Assembly: GCF_001401805.1 (NCBI RefSeq)
Contig: NZ_LKDW01000026.1
Location: 1-64,000 of the forward strand
DNA: 64,000 bases
Direction: 5' to 3'
DNA from: Pseudoalteromonas sp. P1-25
GTDB taxonomy: Bacteria > Pseudomonadota > Gammaproteobacteria > Enterobacterales > Alteromonadaceae
Positions 31,605 through 40,610 of the stretch are shown here, one piece after another. Made by a program: the position numbers and the translations under genes. Numbering within the stretch: the stretch's first letter is position 1; the number at the start of each line of letters is the position of its first letter. The notes below the pieces were generated by a model. That model was not told where the DNA came from. It saw only the letters and a program-made list of their open reading frames with translations, and made no database searches.

Positions 31605-32489
31605 TTAGTATAAACGGCTGCCCCAATTAAGTTTAGTACGTAAAACGTTGTAGTAAGAGTAGTTTTTTGGGTGAATTAAGCGCAGTTTTCTATCTGCTTT
31701 TTTAATTACGACTTCATCGCCAGGTAAAACGGCAAGCACGACATGGCTGTCGCAACTGACTTGTAAACTGTCGGTGTTATCAAGGCTTAACTTTAAACGT
31801 ACCTCATTATCTGCATCAACAACTAATGGCCTGCTCGATAATGTATGCGGAAACATAGGTACGAGTGAAATAGCATTAAGCTCAGGCGTTAAAATAGGGC
31901 CTCCACCCGATAAAGAATAAGCTGTAGAGCCTGTTGGGGTTGATACAATTAAACCATCAGAGCGTTGAGAAAACACAAAGTCATTATTGATAAAAGCCTC
32001 AAACTCAATCATGTGGGCTACTTTATCGGCATGCAGCACCGCTTCGTTGACGGCTGAATTGGCGCTTTTAAGTTCATTATGACGGTATACTTCTACTTCG
32101 AGTAAAAAACGTTTCTCTTCTAAATAGTCGCCACTTAATACTTGCTCAAGGCTGCCTTCAAAGCCTTCGGGGTTTAAATCGGTTAAAAAGCCCAAATTAC
32201 CCCTGTTAACCCCAATTACAGCGACATCAAAGCGTGCCAACACACGTGCAGCACCAAGCATATTGCCATCACCCCCTACAACAATAGCAAGGTCAGCTTG
32301 TTCGCCTAAGCTAACAAGGTCAACTTGATGCGTATCAGGCACATCAGATAATTGCCCGCCGGTGCGCTTTTCTACAATCACTGTAAAGCCAAGAGCCGAT
32401 AAAAAAGTATGTAAACGTTGTAACGTAGCCGCAGCTTTAGGGTGGTTTGGCTTACCTATAAGGCCAATAATTTTAAACGGTGAGTGCAT
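31605..32489 (-). CDS. nadK: NAD kinase
   Basis: Phosphorylates NAD to NADP in the cytoplasm. The start at 32489 ([17 protein letters not shown]) aligns with E. coli NadK and gives 294 residues; an upstream in-frame ATG at 32540 would add 17 unconserved residues. The [11 protein letters not shown] motif near residue 72, the [11 protein letters not shown] stretch, AVNEAVLH and the SGGGPI region are all present. A clear Shine-Dalgarno is not visible before either start. Confidence 0.96.
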   Translation of the reverse strand: MHSPFKIIGLIGKPNHPKAAATLQRLHTFLSALGFTVIVEKRTGGQLSDVPDTHQVDLVSLGEQADLAIVVGGDGNMLGAARVLARFDVAVIGVNRGNLGFLTDLNPEGFEGSLEQVLSGDYLEEKRFLLEVEVYRHNELKSANSAVNEAVLHADKVAHMIEFEAFINNDFVFSQRSDGLIVSTPTGSTAYSLSGGGPILTPELNAISLVPMFPHTLSSRPLVVDADNEVRLKLSLDNTDSLQVSCDSHVVLAVLPGDEVVIKKADRKLRLIHPKNYSYYNVLRTKLNWGSRLY

Positions 32490-32734
32490 AATGGCAGCAA
32501 TAATAGTAATAATATTTTTGTAGAGTAACTCAAAACACAAATGTTTGAAAACATAGATTTAGCTATATGATAATGATTCAATTAAGGCTTTATATTACAA
32601 AGCTGCTAAGTAATAGTTATTAGCTTAATATATTAAATTCCACTTTAACTTTGGTATTTACTGTTTAAAAATAGTGCTTGCAGCGTTTTATTGGAATACC
32701 TGCGATAGCATATTCACTTAAAGCGTGCTTTAGG

Positions 32735-32763
32735 CTTGAATTTGTTTTAACTGCCCCGATATA
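32735..32763 (+). promoter_or_regulatory. Sigma-32-like promoter of the hrcA-like gene
   Basis: CTTGAA (32735-32740), a 13-nt spacer and CCCCGATATA (32754-32763) resemble the RpoH consensus with one extra base in the -10. Transcription would begin at about 32769, leaving almost no leader for the ATG at 32770 and favouring the ATG at 32791. Confidence 0.55.
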
Positions 32764-32790
32764 TCTTTCATGCAACAAGATGTAGATAAC

Positions 32791-33735
32791 ATGAATATAA
32801 ACCCACGAGATCAACAAATTTTTTCAGCAGTGATGAGCCTTTATTGTAATGGTGAAGGATTGCCCGTTCCATCAACAAAAATAGCGAAGCAAAAAGGTAT
32901 GGCGGTATGCTCTGCCACTGTACGAAATGCTATGGCGCGACTTGAAAAAGTAGGCTTGTTATATTCCCCTCATACATCAGCAGGGCGTGTGCCAACAAAC
33001 CAAGGGTTTGATTATTGGTTTGATGAGTTTTTTCCGTTAGCTGATATTGCAAATTATTGGCAGCCAGAGCAAACACAGTTAGTTGAGCTTGCGCATGGGC
33101 TGAGCCAAAAGTATCAAGTATGTTGCTGCGTTGGCCTACCTCAGGCAAGTTCACAACAAGTATTTAGAGTAGAAGTGCTTGAGTTTGATTCTAACAATTG
33201 GTTGGTATTACTCATAGACAGGGCAGGGCAAAGCCACAATATTTGCATCAACAAACCTGATGACTCATCAGATGCAGTGCGCTACCAATTTGCTACTTGG
33301 TTAAACACGGTTTTCAGCCAACAAACTTTAATGGAGGGTTTGTACCGCATGCAAGCTATGGCAAACACCGCACCGCGTAACTGCCATGACTCACTTACAC
33401 AGTGGACACGCCAACTTAGTCAAAAGTTAGGGTCTGATAACAGCATTGTCGTCGGCGAAAACTATTTATATAAAAAAATCGACTGCGAACAAAGCTTAAA
33501 TATTGGCGTTTCATTTTTAAATTTTGTCGAAGATAAACTCGCATTTAAAAATGGTGTATCAGTATTAAACACTGAAAACTTACCGTTTACTGACTGCAAT
33601 GAGCTGATTGTAATTAGTGTTCCGTATTTTCAGGAACAAGAATATCAAAGCCGTTTTTGCGTAATTTGTCCTAAATCGGCGCAAATTGAACAATTAATCC
33701 AAGAATTTAAATTATTAGAGCCATCTAACTCTTGA
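32791..33735 (+). CDS. hrcA: HrcA-like heat-shock transcriptional repressor
   Basis: A 314-residue protein whose N-terminal third is clearly Hrc[21 protein letters not shown], the winged-helix [20 protein letters not shown], and [15 protein letters not shown]. The rest is a diverged effector domain. HrcA usually represses chaperone genes through CIRCE operators and is absent from E. coli. It lies just upstream of grpE, whose sigma-32 -35 box overlaps the hrcA stop codon. No CIRCE element is visible near hrcA, grpE or htpG, so its operator may differ or lie elsewhere. An earlier in-frame ATG exists at 32770. Confidence 0.85.
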   Translation: MNINPRDQQIFSAVMSLYCNGEGLPVPSTKIAKQKGMAVCSATVRNAMARLEKVGLLYSPHTSAGRVPTNQGFDYWFDEFFPLADIANYWQPEQTQLVELAHGLSQKYQVCCCVGLPQASSQQVFRVEVLEFDSNNWLVLLIDRAGQSHNICINKPDDSSDAVRYQFATWLNTVFSQQTLMEGLYRMQAMANTAPRNCHDSLTQWTRQLSQKLGSDNSIVVGENYLYKKIDCEQSLNIGVSFLNFVEDKLAFKNGVSVLNTENLPFTDCNELIVISVPYFQEQEYQSRFCVICPKSAQIEQLIQEFKLLEPSNS

Positions 33736-33759
33736 ATCTTTTTATTCAATCCCCATAAT
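33731..33759 (+). promoter_or_regulatory. Sigma-32 heat-shock promoter of grpE
   Basis: CTTGAA (33731-33736), a 14-nt spacer and CCCCATAAT (33751-33759) match the RpoH consensus. The -35 overlaps the TGA of the hrcA-like gene (33733-33735). Confidence 0.85.
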
Positions 33760-33793
33760 TACCGCAGTTGTAAAGAATTGGAGCACGTATTTT

Positions 33794-34408
33794 ATGTCTG
33801 AGCAGACACAAAAACCAGAGCAAGAAGTAGAACTAAACGAAGAAGTAGCTCAAATGGAAGCTGATGTTGAAGCTGCAGTGGAAGCCGCAGAGCAGCATGA
33901 GGCAGACCAAGAGCAAAGCCCTGAAGCTGAAATTGCAATGTTATATGCAGAGCTTGAAGCTGCAAAACAAACAATTGCAGATCAAAAAGACAGTGTTGTA
34001 CGCGCCGCCGCAGATGTAGATAATATTCGACGTCGTGCCGCACAAGACGTAGAAAAAGCACATAAATTTGCACTGGAAAAGTTTGCTAACGAATTACTAC
34101 CGGTAATCGATAACCTAGAGCGCGCTATTGAGTTTTCTGATAAAGAAAACGAAACCTTAAAGCCAGTGCTTGAAGGTATTGATATGACAGTTAAAAGCTT
34201 CAACGATGCGGTTGCAAAGTTTGGCGTTGAAATTGTTAATCCACAAGGTGAGCAGTTTAATCCAGAATTCCATCAGGCTATGTCTATCCAGCCGAGTAAC
34301 GATGTATCACCAAATACAGTACTTGCAGTAATGCAAAAAGGCTATACTTTAAATGGCCGTTTATTGCGCCCAGCAATGGTTATGGTATCTAAAGAAGCTG
34401 ACGCTTAA
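33794..34408 (+). CDS. grpE: Nucleotide exchange factor GrpE
   Basis: The 204-residue co-chaperone releases ADP from DnaK. An acidic N-terminal arm (about residues 1-50, Glu-rich) precedes the long helix and the C-terminal beta domain with [12 protein letters not shown] and [21 protein letters not shown]. dnaK and dnaJ are not adjacent; a bidirectional terminator follows directly. Heat-shock expression is supported by the sigma-32 promoter at 33731. Confidence 0.97.
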   Translation: MSEQTQKPEQEVELNEEVAQMEADVEAAVEAAEQHEADQEQSPEAEIAMLYAELEAAKQTIADQKDSVVRAAADVDNIRRRAAQDVEKAHKFALEKFANELLPVIDNLERAIEFSDKENETLKPVLEGIDMTVKSFNDAVAKFGVEIVNPQGEQFNPEFHQAMSIQPSNDVSPNTVLAVMQKGYTLNGRLLRPAMVMVSKEADA

Positions 34409-34426
34409 TTAGTTACTGCTTGTTAT

Positions 34427-34457
34427 AAAAAATGCCTCATGATGAGGCATTTTTTTT
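34427..34457. terminator. Bidirectional terminator between grpE and the efflux gene
   Basis: AAAAATGCCTCAT and ATGAGGCATTTTT form a near-perfect palindrome with A and T runs on both sides. It covers the last codons of the convergent efflux gene. Confidence 0.88.
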
Positions 34458-35639
34458 GTCTATTTTATAGTGGATTAATTGCACAAGTATAGTCAGTAGC
34501 ACAGCGCTAAACATTAAGCTCGAAAACGGCACAGCACTTTTAGCATGCATAACTGCCAGAAGAGGACCTACAAGTGCGCCACTGCCAAAGCGCAGCGTAC
34601 CGATGACAGCTGTAGCGGTGCCGGTGTTTTTTTCAAACTTCATTAATATCAACGAATCAGCATTACTCGCTGTTACCCCTAAGCTCATCATTAATGGCGC
34701 AATAGCCGCTACAATATAATATAAAGAAAGGTGTAATAAACTAAACGTAAGCAGTGCCAGTCCTGAGCAAAAACCACATACAAGTCCAATGTAGAGCATT
34801 TTACGAGAGCCGATTTTTGGCACTATTCTGGTATTTAAAAAGTTACCAAACATTAGAGCCATGACATTAAAGGCAAATAAAATCCCGAATAATTGCTCGG
34901 AGACATCATATAAATCAAGGTATACAAAAGGCACTGAGGTTAAAAAACAAAAAAAGCCAAACGAGACAAACATCGAGCTTAAAATATCTGCACGGGCATT
35001 TTTGTTACTCAGCACAGTTTTATAACTATCAAAAAACAAGGCTAGGCCTTTTTTTTCATTTTTATGAATGGGGATATCTATTAAATATATTTGAACAAGC
35101 GCTAATATTAAAAAGCTATATCCAGCAAGCACTAAGAATATAGTTGACCATACCGAAAACCCTAAAATAAATGACCCAACAGAGGGGGCAACTAAGGGGG
35201 CTACCATCATAATCATAGAAACATACGACATGCCTTTAGCGGTGTTTTTTTGATAAATATGCCTAATTACGCCAGGCACAACCACCGTGGCGGCCGCCCC
35301 GGTGAATGCTTGCACGGCTCTAAGTACCCAAAAGGTCTGTATTTCGGTGGTAAAGGCCAGCGCAAATGAGCTTGCACCAAATAAGGTTAAGCCAATACGG
35401 GCTAGTTTTCGCCGTCCGAGTTGATCGGCAACAGGGCCAAAAAATAGCATACCTAACGAGTAGCCAGCCAAATAAATACTTAGCGAAATTTGTACATTTG
35501 GCATACTGGTTTGTAAATCGTTCGCTATAACCAACATGGCCGGTAAATACATATCAATAGCTAATGGCGTTATAGCCACAATACTGGCTAACAAAGGTAA
35601 CAATATTCGGGTATTAAAAGACGAGGCCGAGGCGTCCAT
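34437..35639 (-). CDS. Bcr/CflA family drug efflux MFS transporter
   Basis: A 400-residue, 12-span major facilitator protein. The N-terminus AITPLAIDMYLPAMLVIA is the Bcr/CflA signature in helix 1, and GPVADQLGRRKLARIG is the MFS motif A loop. Members export drugs such as bicyclomycin, chloramphenicol or sulfonamides; the substrate here cannot be told. The start at 35639 (MDASASSF) has a GAGTGA ribosome site; an ATG five codons earlier (35654) lacks one. Convergent with grpE. Confidence 0.92.
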   Translation of the reverse strand: MDASASSFNTRILLPLLASIVAITPLAIDMYLPAMLVIANDLQTSMPNVQISLSIYLAGYSLGMLFFGPVADQLGRRKLARIGLTLFGASSFALAFTTEIQTFWVLRAVQAFTGAAATVVVPGVIRHIYQKNTAKGMSYVSMIMMVAPLVAPSVGSFILGFSVWSTIFLVLAGYSFLILALVQIYLIDIPIHKNEKKGLALFFDSYKTVLSNKNARADILSSMFVSFGFFCFLTSVPFVYLDLYDVSEQLFGILFAFNVMALMFGNFLNTRIVPKIGSRKMLYIGLVCGFCSGLALLTFSLLHLSLYYIVAAIAPLMMSLGVTASNADSLILMKFEKNTGTATAVIGTLRFGSGALVGPLLAVMHAKSAVPFSSLMFSAVLLTILVQLIHYKIDKKNASS

Positions 35640-35834
35640 GTAATCACTCAACATTCACTAAAAACAGGGCCTACAGTGTAACAGGGCAAAGCAAGGGTAT
35701 AAACTGAGTTTGACTAGTAAGTTAATTTATTTACATACAATAAAAAGCGAAGCAATAAAGGAGCAAAGATTCTAAACTGGCACTGTGTTTGCTATTCTAC
35801 AGCTAATAAAAAATAAAGACTTGAAGGAAACACT

Positions 35835-36632
35835 ATGAAAAAACTAGCCCTTGCCTTACTCGCAACTGCAGTTTTAGCAGGCTGTAAAACATCGCCTACG
35901 GGGCGTACGCAAATAGCACTGTATTCAGACCAACAAATGAGTGAAATGGGCTCGGCCAGTTTTGCTCAAATGAAAGAATCACAGCCAATTAATAAAGATG
36001 CTAAAACCAATGCGTATGTAAATTGTATTGCTGATAAGGTCGTGGCTGTTTTACCACAAGAATATGCTTCTCAAAACTGGGAAGTTGTTGTATTTGAAGA
36101 TGAGTCGGCCAATGCTTTTGCACTACCAGGGGGCTATATTGGAGTACATACGGGCTTATTAAAAATAGCCACCAATCAAGATCAGCTTGCAACAGTACTC
36201 GGGCACGAAGTAGGCCACGTTATAGCAGAGCATTCAAATGAACGTGTATCACAAAGCTCAATATTAGATACAGGTATGCAGTTAGGCAGCGCTGCACTTG
36301 AAATGGGTAACGTGCAATACCGTAACGAAATTATGCAAGGTCTTGGACTCGGCGCACAGTATGGCGTAGTTTTACCGTTTAGCCGCTCGCACGAATCAGA
36401 GGCCGATACCATTGGCTTAGATTTAATGGCGCAGGCGGGCTTTAACCCACAAGAGTCGGTAACGCTTTGGCAAAATATGAGCGCAGCAGGCAGTGGTAGC
36501 ACACCAGAGTTTTTATCTACTCACCCTGCACCGAGTAATCGTATTAAAAACTTACAATCACAAATGAGCGAAGCGCTTAGCGAGCAAAATAAGGCTAAAT
36601 CGCAGGGTAAAAACCCGCAATGTACGCTGTAA
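35835..36632 (+). CDS. M48 family metalloprotease, lipoprotein
   Basis: A 265-residue periplasmic lipoprotein: signal MKKLALALLATAVLAGC with the lipid Cys at 17. The zinc site is HEVGH at 124-128 and the third ligand Glu lies in SHESEADTIG further on. It resembles E. coli LoiP/YcaL-type outer-membrane quality-control proteases. AAGGAAAC precedes the ATG. Monocistronic, with a strong terminator after it. Confidence 0.94.
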   Translation: MKKLALALLATAVLAGCKTSPTGRTQIALYSDQQMSEMGSASFAQMKESQPINKDAKTNAYVNCIADKVVAVLPQEYASQNWEVVVFEDESANAFALPGGYIGVHTGLLKIATNQDQLATVLGHEVGHVIAEHSNERVSQSSILDTGMQLGSAALEMGNVQYRNEIMQGLGLGAQYGVVLPFSRSHESEADTIGLDLMAQAGFNPQESVTLWQNMSAAGSGSTPEFLSTHPAPSNRIKNLQSQMSEALSEQNKAKSQGKNPQCTL

Positions 36633-36646
36633 ATTAGTTTTTATAT

Positions 36647-36686
36647 AAAAAGCCCCTGTAAGCAGTTTACTTACAGGGGCTTTATT
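36647..36686 (+). terminator. Terminator after the M48 protease gene
   Basis: AAAGCCCCTGTAAG pairs with CTTACAGGGGCTTT around CAGTTTA, followed by ATTTT. Confidence 0.9.
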
Positions 36687-36713
36687 TTATTAAGTATCAA
36701 GTTATTACTCATA

Positions 36714-36869
36714 CCAATTCGCATAAATAAGTGATCTATTTTGGGGATGGATAAACATGTTGATAGCAAGGCAAAAAATTCGCTATTTAGTTGTTCTAAA
36801 TGAGAATTTTTTAACGCAGATAGCGACACGTTTAGCCCCGCAAAATGATTAGATATTATTGCGGATTGG
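36714..36869. mobile_element. TA-flanked palindromic insertion (MITE-like), copy 2
   Basis: A 156-bp element with TA on both sides (36712-36713 and 36870-36871). Left end CCAATTCGCATAA; right end, read inward, CCAATCCGCAATAA. The interior contains CGCTATTTAGTTGTTC and TAACGCAGATAGCG, shared with copies at 48300 and 61461. It lies in the opposite orientation to copies 1, 4 and 5. Its right end overlaps the last codons of the neighbouring hydrolase gene and supplies the stop codon. Confidence 0.75.
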
Positions 36870-37881
36870 TATTACTTAGTGCTTGTTTAAACACTGCTTT
36901 AAAGCGCTCAAAATCTTCTACTTGTGGTAAGTGCCCTAAATTATCAAGTTCAAACAATTGTGCATTAGGAATAAGCGCAGCAGCGTGCTTTCCTAATTTG
37001 TCGTAACGCCCCAGCTCGTAATCAATTCCGTCTTTTTTCCAGTTTCGGCCAGGCCCCGTTCTGTCGCGTGTGCCAATAATTAATTTAACTGGCACGGATA
37101 GGTCTTTAAATTCAGTGATCACAGGTTGGGTAAAAATCATATCGTAGGTTTTAGCGTTAACCCAAGCAATTTGCTCTTTATCTGGGCCTTGTATCTGTCC
37201 TGTTATAAAGTCAGTAAGGGCAGAGTAGGTGGCATTCCACTTTCCATCGTAATAGTTTTTTTGTTGGTACTTTTTAACGCCCTCGGGTGTTTTGTTAAGC
37301 TCATTTTTATAAAAGAAGTTGGTGTCTTTGTATTTTACATAGTGTAGATAGTTTTCAAGCCCTATGGGGTTAAGTAAAATCAGTTTAGAGGTTGTATCTG
37401 GGTACATTAATGCAAAGCGGCTCGCTAGCATCCCGCCCATAGAGTGACCAACAACAATCGACTTCTGTAAATTTAGCGAGTCCATTAATGCGCGTGTATG
37501 ATGAGCTAGCGCCGCAAACGAATATTGATAGTTAGTCGGCTTAGAGGATTTACCAAAGCCAATTTGATCAGGGATCAACACGCCAAAGCCAAGCGATTGT
37601 AAGTAACGTGCTGTGGGGCTCCAGTAGTCGGCATTAAAGTTTTTACCGTGCATTAGCGTAACGGTAGGCATATTTTTTTTAGTTGGCTTTAAATGAATAT
37701 ATGCCATTTTTAGGGAATGTTTTTGTGACTCAATATTATAGTAATTTACTTTAAAGTCGTACTGGTAATTAGTTAAAAGGGCATCATAAGCGAGGGAGTG
37801 AGCGTGTTCTGTACTACTGGCAAACGTATTATTCGTTAATGCTAACAATGTAGAAAAACATATAACTTTAAATGGCGACAT
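36856..37881 (-). CDS. Exported alpha/beta hydrolase
   Basis: A 341-residue alpha/beta-hydrolase with a signal peptide (FKVICFSTLLALTNNTFASS, cleavage near residue 21). VTLMHGKNFNADYW gives the oxyanion region, VVGHSMGGMLASRF the nucleophile Ser, and DNLGHLPQVE the catalytic His. Substrate unknown; ester or lactone hydrolysis in the periplasm is likely. The C-terminus SNTNPQ and stop codon come from the inserted palindromic element at 36714-36869, so the original end differed. Confidence 0.88.
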   Translation of the reverse strand: MSPFKVICFSTLLALTNNTFASSTEHAHSLAYDALLTNYQYDFKVNYYNIESQKHSLKMAYIHLKPTKKNMPTVTLMHGKNFNADYWSPTARYLQSLGFGVLIPDQIGFGKSSKPTNYQYSFAALAHHTRALMDSLNLQKSIVVGHSMGGMLASRFALMYPDTTSKLILLNPIGLENYLHYVKYKDTNFFYKNELNKTPEGVKKYQQKNYYDGKWNATYSALTDFITGQIQGPDKEQIAWVNAKTYDMIFTQPVITEFKDLSVPVKLIIGTRDRTGPGRNWKKDGIDYELGRYDKLGKHAAALIPNAQLFELDNLGHLPQVEDFERFKAVFKQALSNTNPQ

Positions 37882-37977
37882 TTTGTTACTCCTTTAAAAG
37901 AAGAGCCATAAGCTCAAAAGAAGTAAGACAATAACCAAGTATTACAGGCTGTTCAATTAAATAGTGTTCAAGGCATA

Positions 37978-38008
37978 AAAAAACGGAGCGCTTTAAAGGA
38001 CTCCGTTA
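37978..38008 (-). terminator. Terminator after the Tsx-like gene
   Basis: On the minus strand AACGGAG pairs with CTCCGTT, loop about 12 nt, followed by a run of T. It is 27 bp past the stop. Confidence 0.75.
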
Positions 38009-38034
38009 ATGTATTTTAAACCTAAAGAGACTAC

Positions 38035-38823
38035 TTAAAATGTCCACTCAACATGTATTTGTGGAACTGACTCAGTGACCTTGGTCCCTAGCTTGTTGTG
38101 CCAATATTGTAATTCCATACCCAGTAACAGCGTGTTTTCTTTCATTTCTAGGGCGTGGCCCATATCCCACACTAAAATAGGCTGTGCAAGTATCCATGCT
38201 TCTACGTCGTTACCAAATTCATCTTCGCGCTCTGCGATGTATTCAGCGTGTCCTTTAAAGCTAAATTTTTGCGAGCCTAGGGTAAACGGGTATTCAAAGG
38301 CAACATCAAACATCCAGCTATTAGTTTCAATAGGAGCGCCGCCTTTTGCTACGCCTTCACTGTCGTCAATATAGGCAGTGACAAGTGTTTGAAAAAAATT
38401 GAACCCGGGCACATCCCAGCTTAATTTAACACCCGGCAAGTACTTCATCATTTTAGCATCGCCAGCTACGTTAATACCGCCAGTAAGGCCTACATCTAGT
38501 AGTGCACCTGCGCCAATTTTTTCACCGCTGATAGCCGATAAGCTTAGCGTTGAATACCATTCGCCGTAAAAGTCACTATCTTGGTAGCCGTCGGTTGTAT
38601 CGTCTTTACTGTAATCAATAAAGAAAAAGTTATCACCGTAATCATAGCCCGATGCATGCTGCAGCGAGTAAACAGTCGTATCTGATTCTTGCTTGGTAAA
38701 TGGGTTTTTTTGATCGCCATTATTAACATGTAATGCGGTACTGCTCCAGTTAGCAGCAAGGGCAGAAGATGATAAAGCGATTGACGTAAGGGTAACGAGG
38801 GGGAGTAATTTTTTAAATTTCAT
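38035..38823 (-). CDS. Tsx/OmpK-like nucleoside channel, outer membrane protein
   Basis: A 262-residue beta-barrel porin of the nucleoside-specific Tsx/OmpK family. Signal peptide MKFKKLLPLVTLTSIALSSSA with cleavage near ALA-A (residue 24). Recognisable are NWSSTALHVNNGDQKNPF, the GDNFFFIDYSK strand and the terminal aromatic HVEWTF. It would pass nucleosides across the outer membrane. It is divergent from no nearby gene; the NhaC-type gene lies upstream on the same strand with a hairpin between. Confidence 0.9.
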   Translation of the reverse strand: MKFKKLLPLVTLTSIALSSSALAANWSSTALHVNNGDQKNPFTKQESDTTVYSLQHASGYDYGDNFFFIDYSKDDTTDGYQDSDFYGEWYSTLSLSAISGEKIGAGALLDVGLTGGINVAGDAKMMKYLPGVKLSWDVPGFNFFQTLVTAYIDDSEGVAKGGAPIETNSWMFDVAFEYPFTLGSQKFSFKGHAEYIAEREDEFGNDVEAWILAQPILVWDMGHALEMKENTLLLGMELQYWHNKLGTKVTESVPQIHVEWTF

Positions 38824-38909
38824 AATCTGTATTTAACTATAATTTTAGTGACACGCGAAAGCGCGCATTATAGCACAAGGTCTTGATTTGTAGATTATTA
38901 TTTTAACAT

Positions 38910-38940
38910 ATGTTGCAGCTTACTTATTAAGCTGCAACAT
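38910..38940 (-). terminator. Hairpin after the NhaC-type gene
   Basis: ATGTTGCAGCTTA (38910-38922) and TAAGCTGCAACAT (38928-38940) form a perfect 13-bp stem with a 5-nt loop, 17 bp after the antiporter stop. No U-tract follows on either strand, so it may stabilise a 3' end or act through another protein rather than being a classical terminator. Confidence 0.55.
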
Positions 38941-38957
38941 CGGGTTTTGCACAAAGT

Positions 38958-40271
38958 TTAGGCTTTATTACGACGTAAACAAATAACGGCAATGGCAGTA
39001 AAAGCTAAAATAAAGCAGTAGTAAGATGAGGTTGATACTTCCCACGGGCTAATTTTAAACGTAGCACCTAACAGTAATGCTTGCGCACCATAGGGCAGTG
39101 AGCCTTGCGTAACACATGCAAAAATATCGAGCAAGCTTGCAGAGCGTTTACCAGTTATTTCACCATCATCAGCAAGCTTTTTAGCAATAGGACCTGCAAC
39201 TATAATTGACACCGTGTTATTGGCTATACACACGTTACTGGTTAATACCAAGGCTGCTATACCAAGCTGATCAGCTACTTTGCGGTGCCACTTGGCAATC
39301 ACTTTTGTAATGGCTTGAATTTTTTGTGCCAGAAAATCAAGGCCGCCGTTAATACGAATAAATTCAGATAAGCCACCAATAAACATAGAAAGTAAAAATA
39401 TTTCCTGCATATCGGTAAAGCCTTTGTAAATATCTTTTACAAAGCTTGCACCTTCATAGCTGCCGGTAAAGCCCATTAGCGCAGCAAATACAATACCGCT
39501 AAATAGCACCACAAAGACGTTCATACCGGCTACAGCCAATACTAAAATAAAGGCATAGGGCAGCACTAATAATAAATCAAAATCTTTTGTTTCTACTGCT
39601 TGTGGCGCAGGGGTTAAATAAAGCAGCAAAGCAATGGTTAATACTGCCGCAGGAACCGCTATTTTTAAGTTTTCTTTAAACTTGTCTTTCATTTCACAGC
39701 CCTGCGTACGTGTTGCAGCAATGGTTGTGTCTGAAATAATAGAAAGGTTATCACCAAACATTGCGCCCGATACTATCGTACCGGCCATTAGCGCAGGGTC
39801 GATACCAGTTTTAACCGATACCGCATAAGCAATTGGCCCGATAGCGCCAATGGTACCCATAGATGTACCCATTGCGGTAGAGACAACCGCTGCAATTAAA
39901 AATAGACCAGGCAATAACAGCGACGGGGGTATAAGTGACAAGCCGGCATTTACCACTGCATCTACACCACCGGTTGCACTTGCAACGGCCGAAAATGCAC
40001 CGGCAAGTAAATAAATTAAACACATGGTAATAATGTTGTTGTGTCCTGCACCTTTAATAAAGGTTTCAACACATTGGTTTACAGTGCCTTTATTTAAAAT
40101 AAAGGCAAGCATAATAGCGGGTAAAATTGCAACCGGGGCAGGGAGCTGATAAAAAGCGTAATCGACCCCTTGAGATTGTAAATATAAACCTGAGCCTAAA
40201 AAAAGGGCTACAAAAGTAAGAAGGGGAAGCAAAGACAATATTGCTTTGTTTTTATTAAATGTTGGCTGCAT
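38958..40271 (-). CDS. NhaC family Na+/H+ antiporter-like transporter
   Basis: A 437-residue inner-membrane protein with 10-12 hydrophobic segments. The conserved GTSMGTIGAIGPIAYAVS and AMFGDNLSIISDTTIAATRTQGCE stretches are the NhaC core. NhaC relatives exchange sodium for protons, and some gammaproteobacterial members have been predicted to carry lysine (LysW). The gene is divergent from dapB, a lysine-pathway gene, which makes an amino-acid role worth considering, but no lysine riboswitch is recognisable. A long inverted repeat lies in its leader at 40308-40410. Confidence 0.9.
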   Translation of the reverse strand: MQPTFNKNKAILSLLPLLTFVALFLGSGLYLQSQGVDYAFYQLPAPVAILPAIMLAFILNKGTVNQCVETFIKGAGHNNIITMCLIYLLAGAFSAVASATGGVDAVVNAGLSLIPPSLLLPGLFLIAAVVSTAMGTSMGTIGAIGPIAYAVSVKTGIDPALMAGTIVSGAMFGDNLSIISDTTIAATRTQGCEMKDKFKENLKIAVPAAVLTIALLLYLTPAPQAVETKDFDLLLVLPYAFILVLAVAGMNVFVVLFSGIVFAALMGFTGSYEGASFVKDIYKGFTDMQEIFLLSMFIGGLSEFIRINGGLDFLAQKIQAITKVIAKWHRKVADQLGIAALVLTSNVCIANNTVSIIVAGPIAKKLADDGEITGKRSASLLDIFACVTQGSLPYGAQALLLGATFKISPWEVSTSSYYCFILAFTAIAVICLRRNKA

Positions 40272-40307
40272 TAGTATTCCTCATAACCAGTTAGTATAAC
40301 CACAGCC

Positions 40308-40410
40308 AAAACTCCTCTTTTAGCTGAATTTAGTAGATCACGCTTTAGTAAAAAGGTGATGACCACAGCGCCCGCAAGCCAAAGACCAAATCGACGCGAA
40401 AGAGAAGTTT
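40308..40410 (-). promoter_or_regulatory. Structured leader of the NhaC-type gene, candidate cis-acting RNA
   Basis: On the minus strand AAACTTCTCTTT (40410-40399) can pair 11 of 12 positions with AAAGAGGAGTTT (40320-40309), closing a 78-nt domain. The inner part is G- and C-rich compared with the flanks and contains further short stems. The closing 3' arm carries AGAGGAG, so the structure could also hide or mimic a ribosome site. It ends about 37 bp before the antiporter ATG at 40271. I could not match it to a named riboswitch. Confidence 0.45.
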
Positions 40411-40610
40411 AAATGTATAGATGGCTAAAGTAAACTGGTATTGTTATTATTATTTAATTAAAGGCTTACCTGACTATTGCACGACTTTTAGATAATATCT
40501 ACCGGTGTGCGATTATATGCGACTAATAATTGTTCAATGCAAGTGTAGGTCGGCAAATTAGTCAAGGTACGCAACGACAGATCCAACTAAATCAGATTAA
40601 GGCAATAACA

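Noticed and set aside
40272-40420. Lysine riboswitch upstream of the NhaC-type gene next to dapB
   Set aside because: The characteristic AGAGGNGC start and other L-box segments are absent on both strands; kept only as an unassigned structure.
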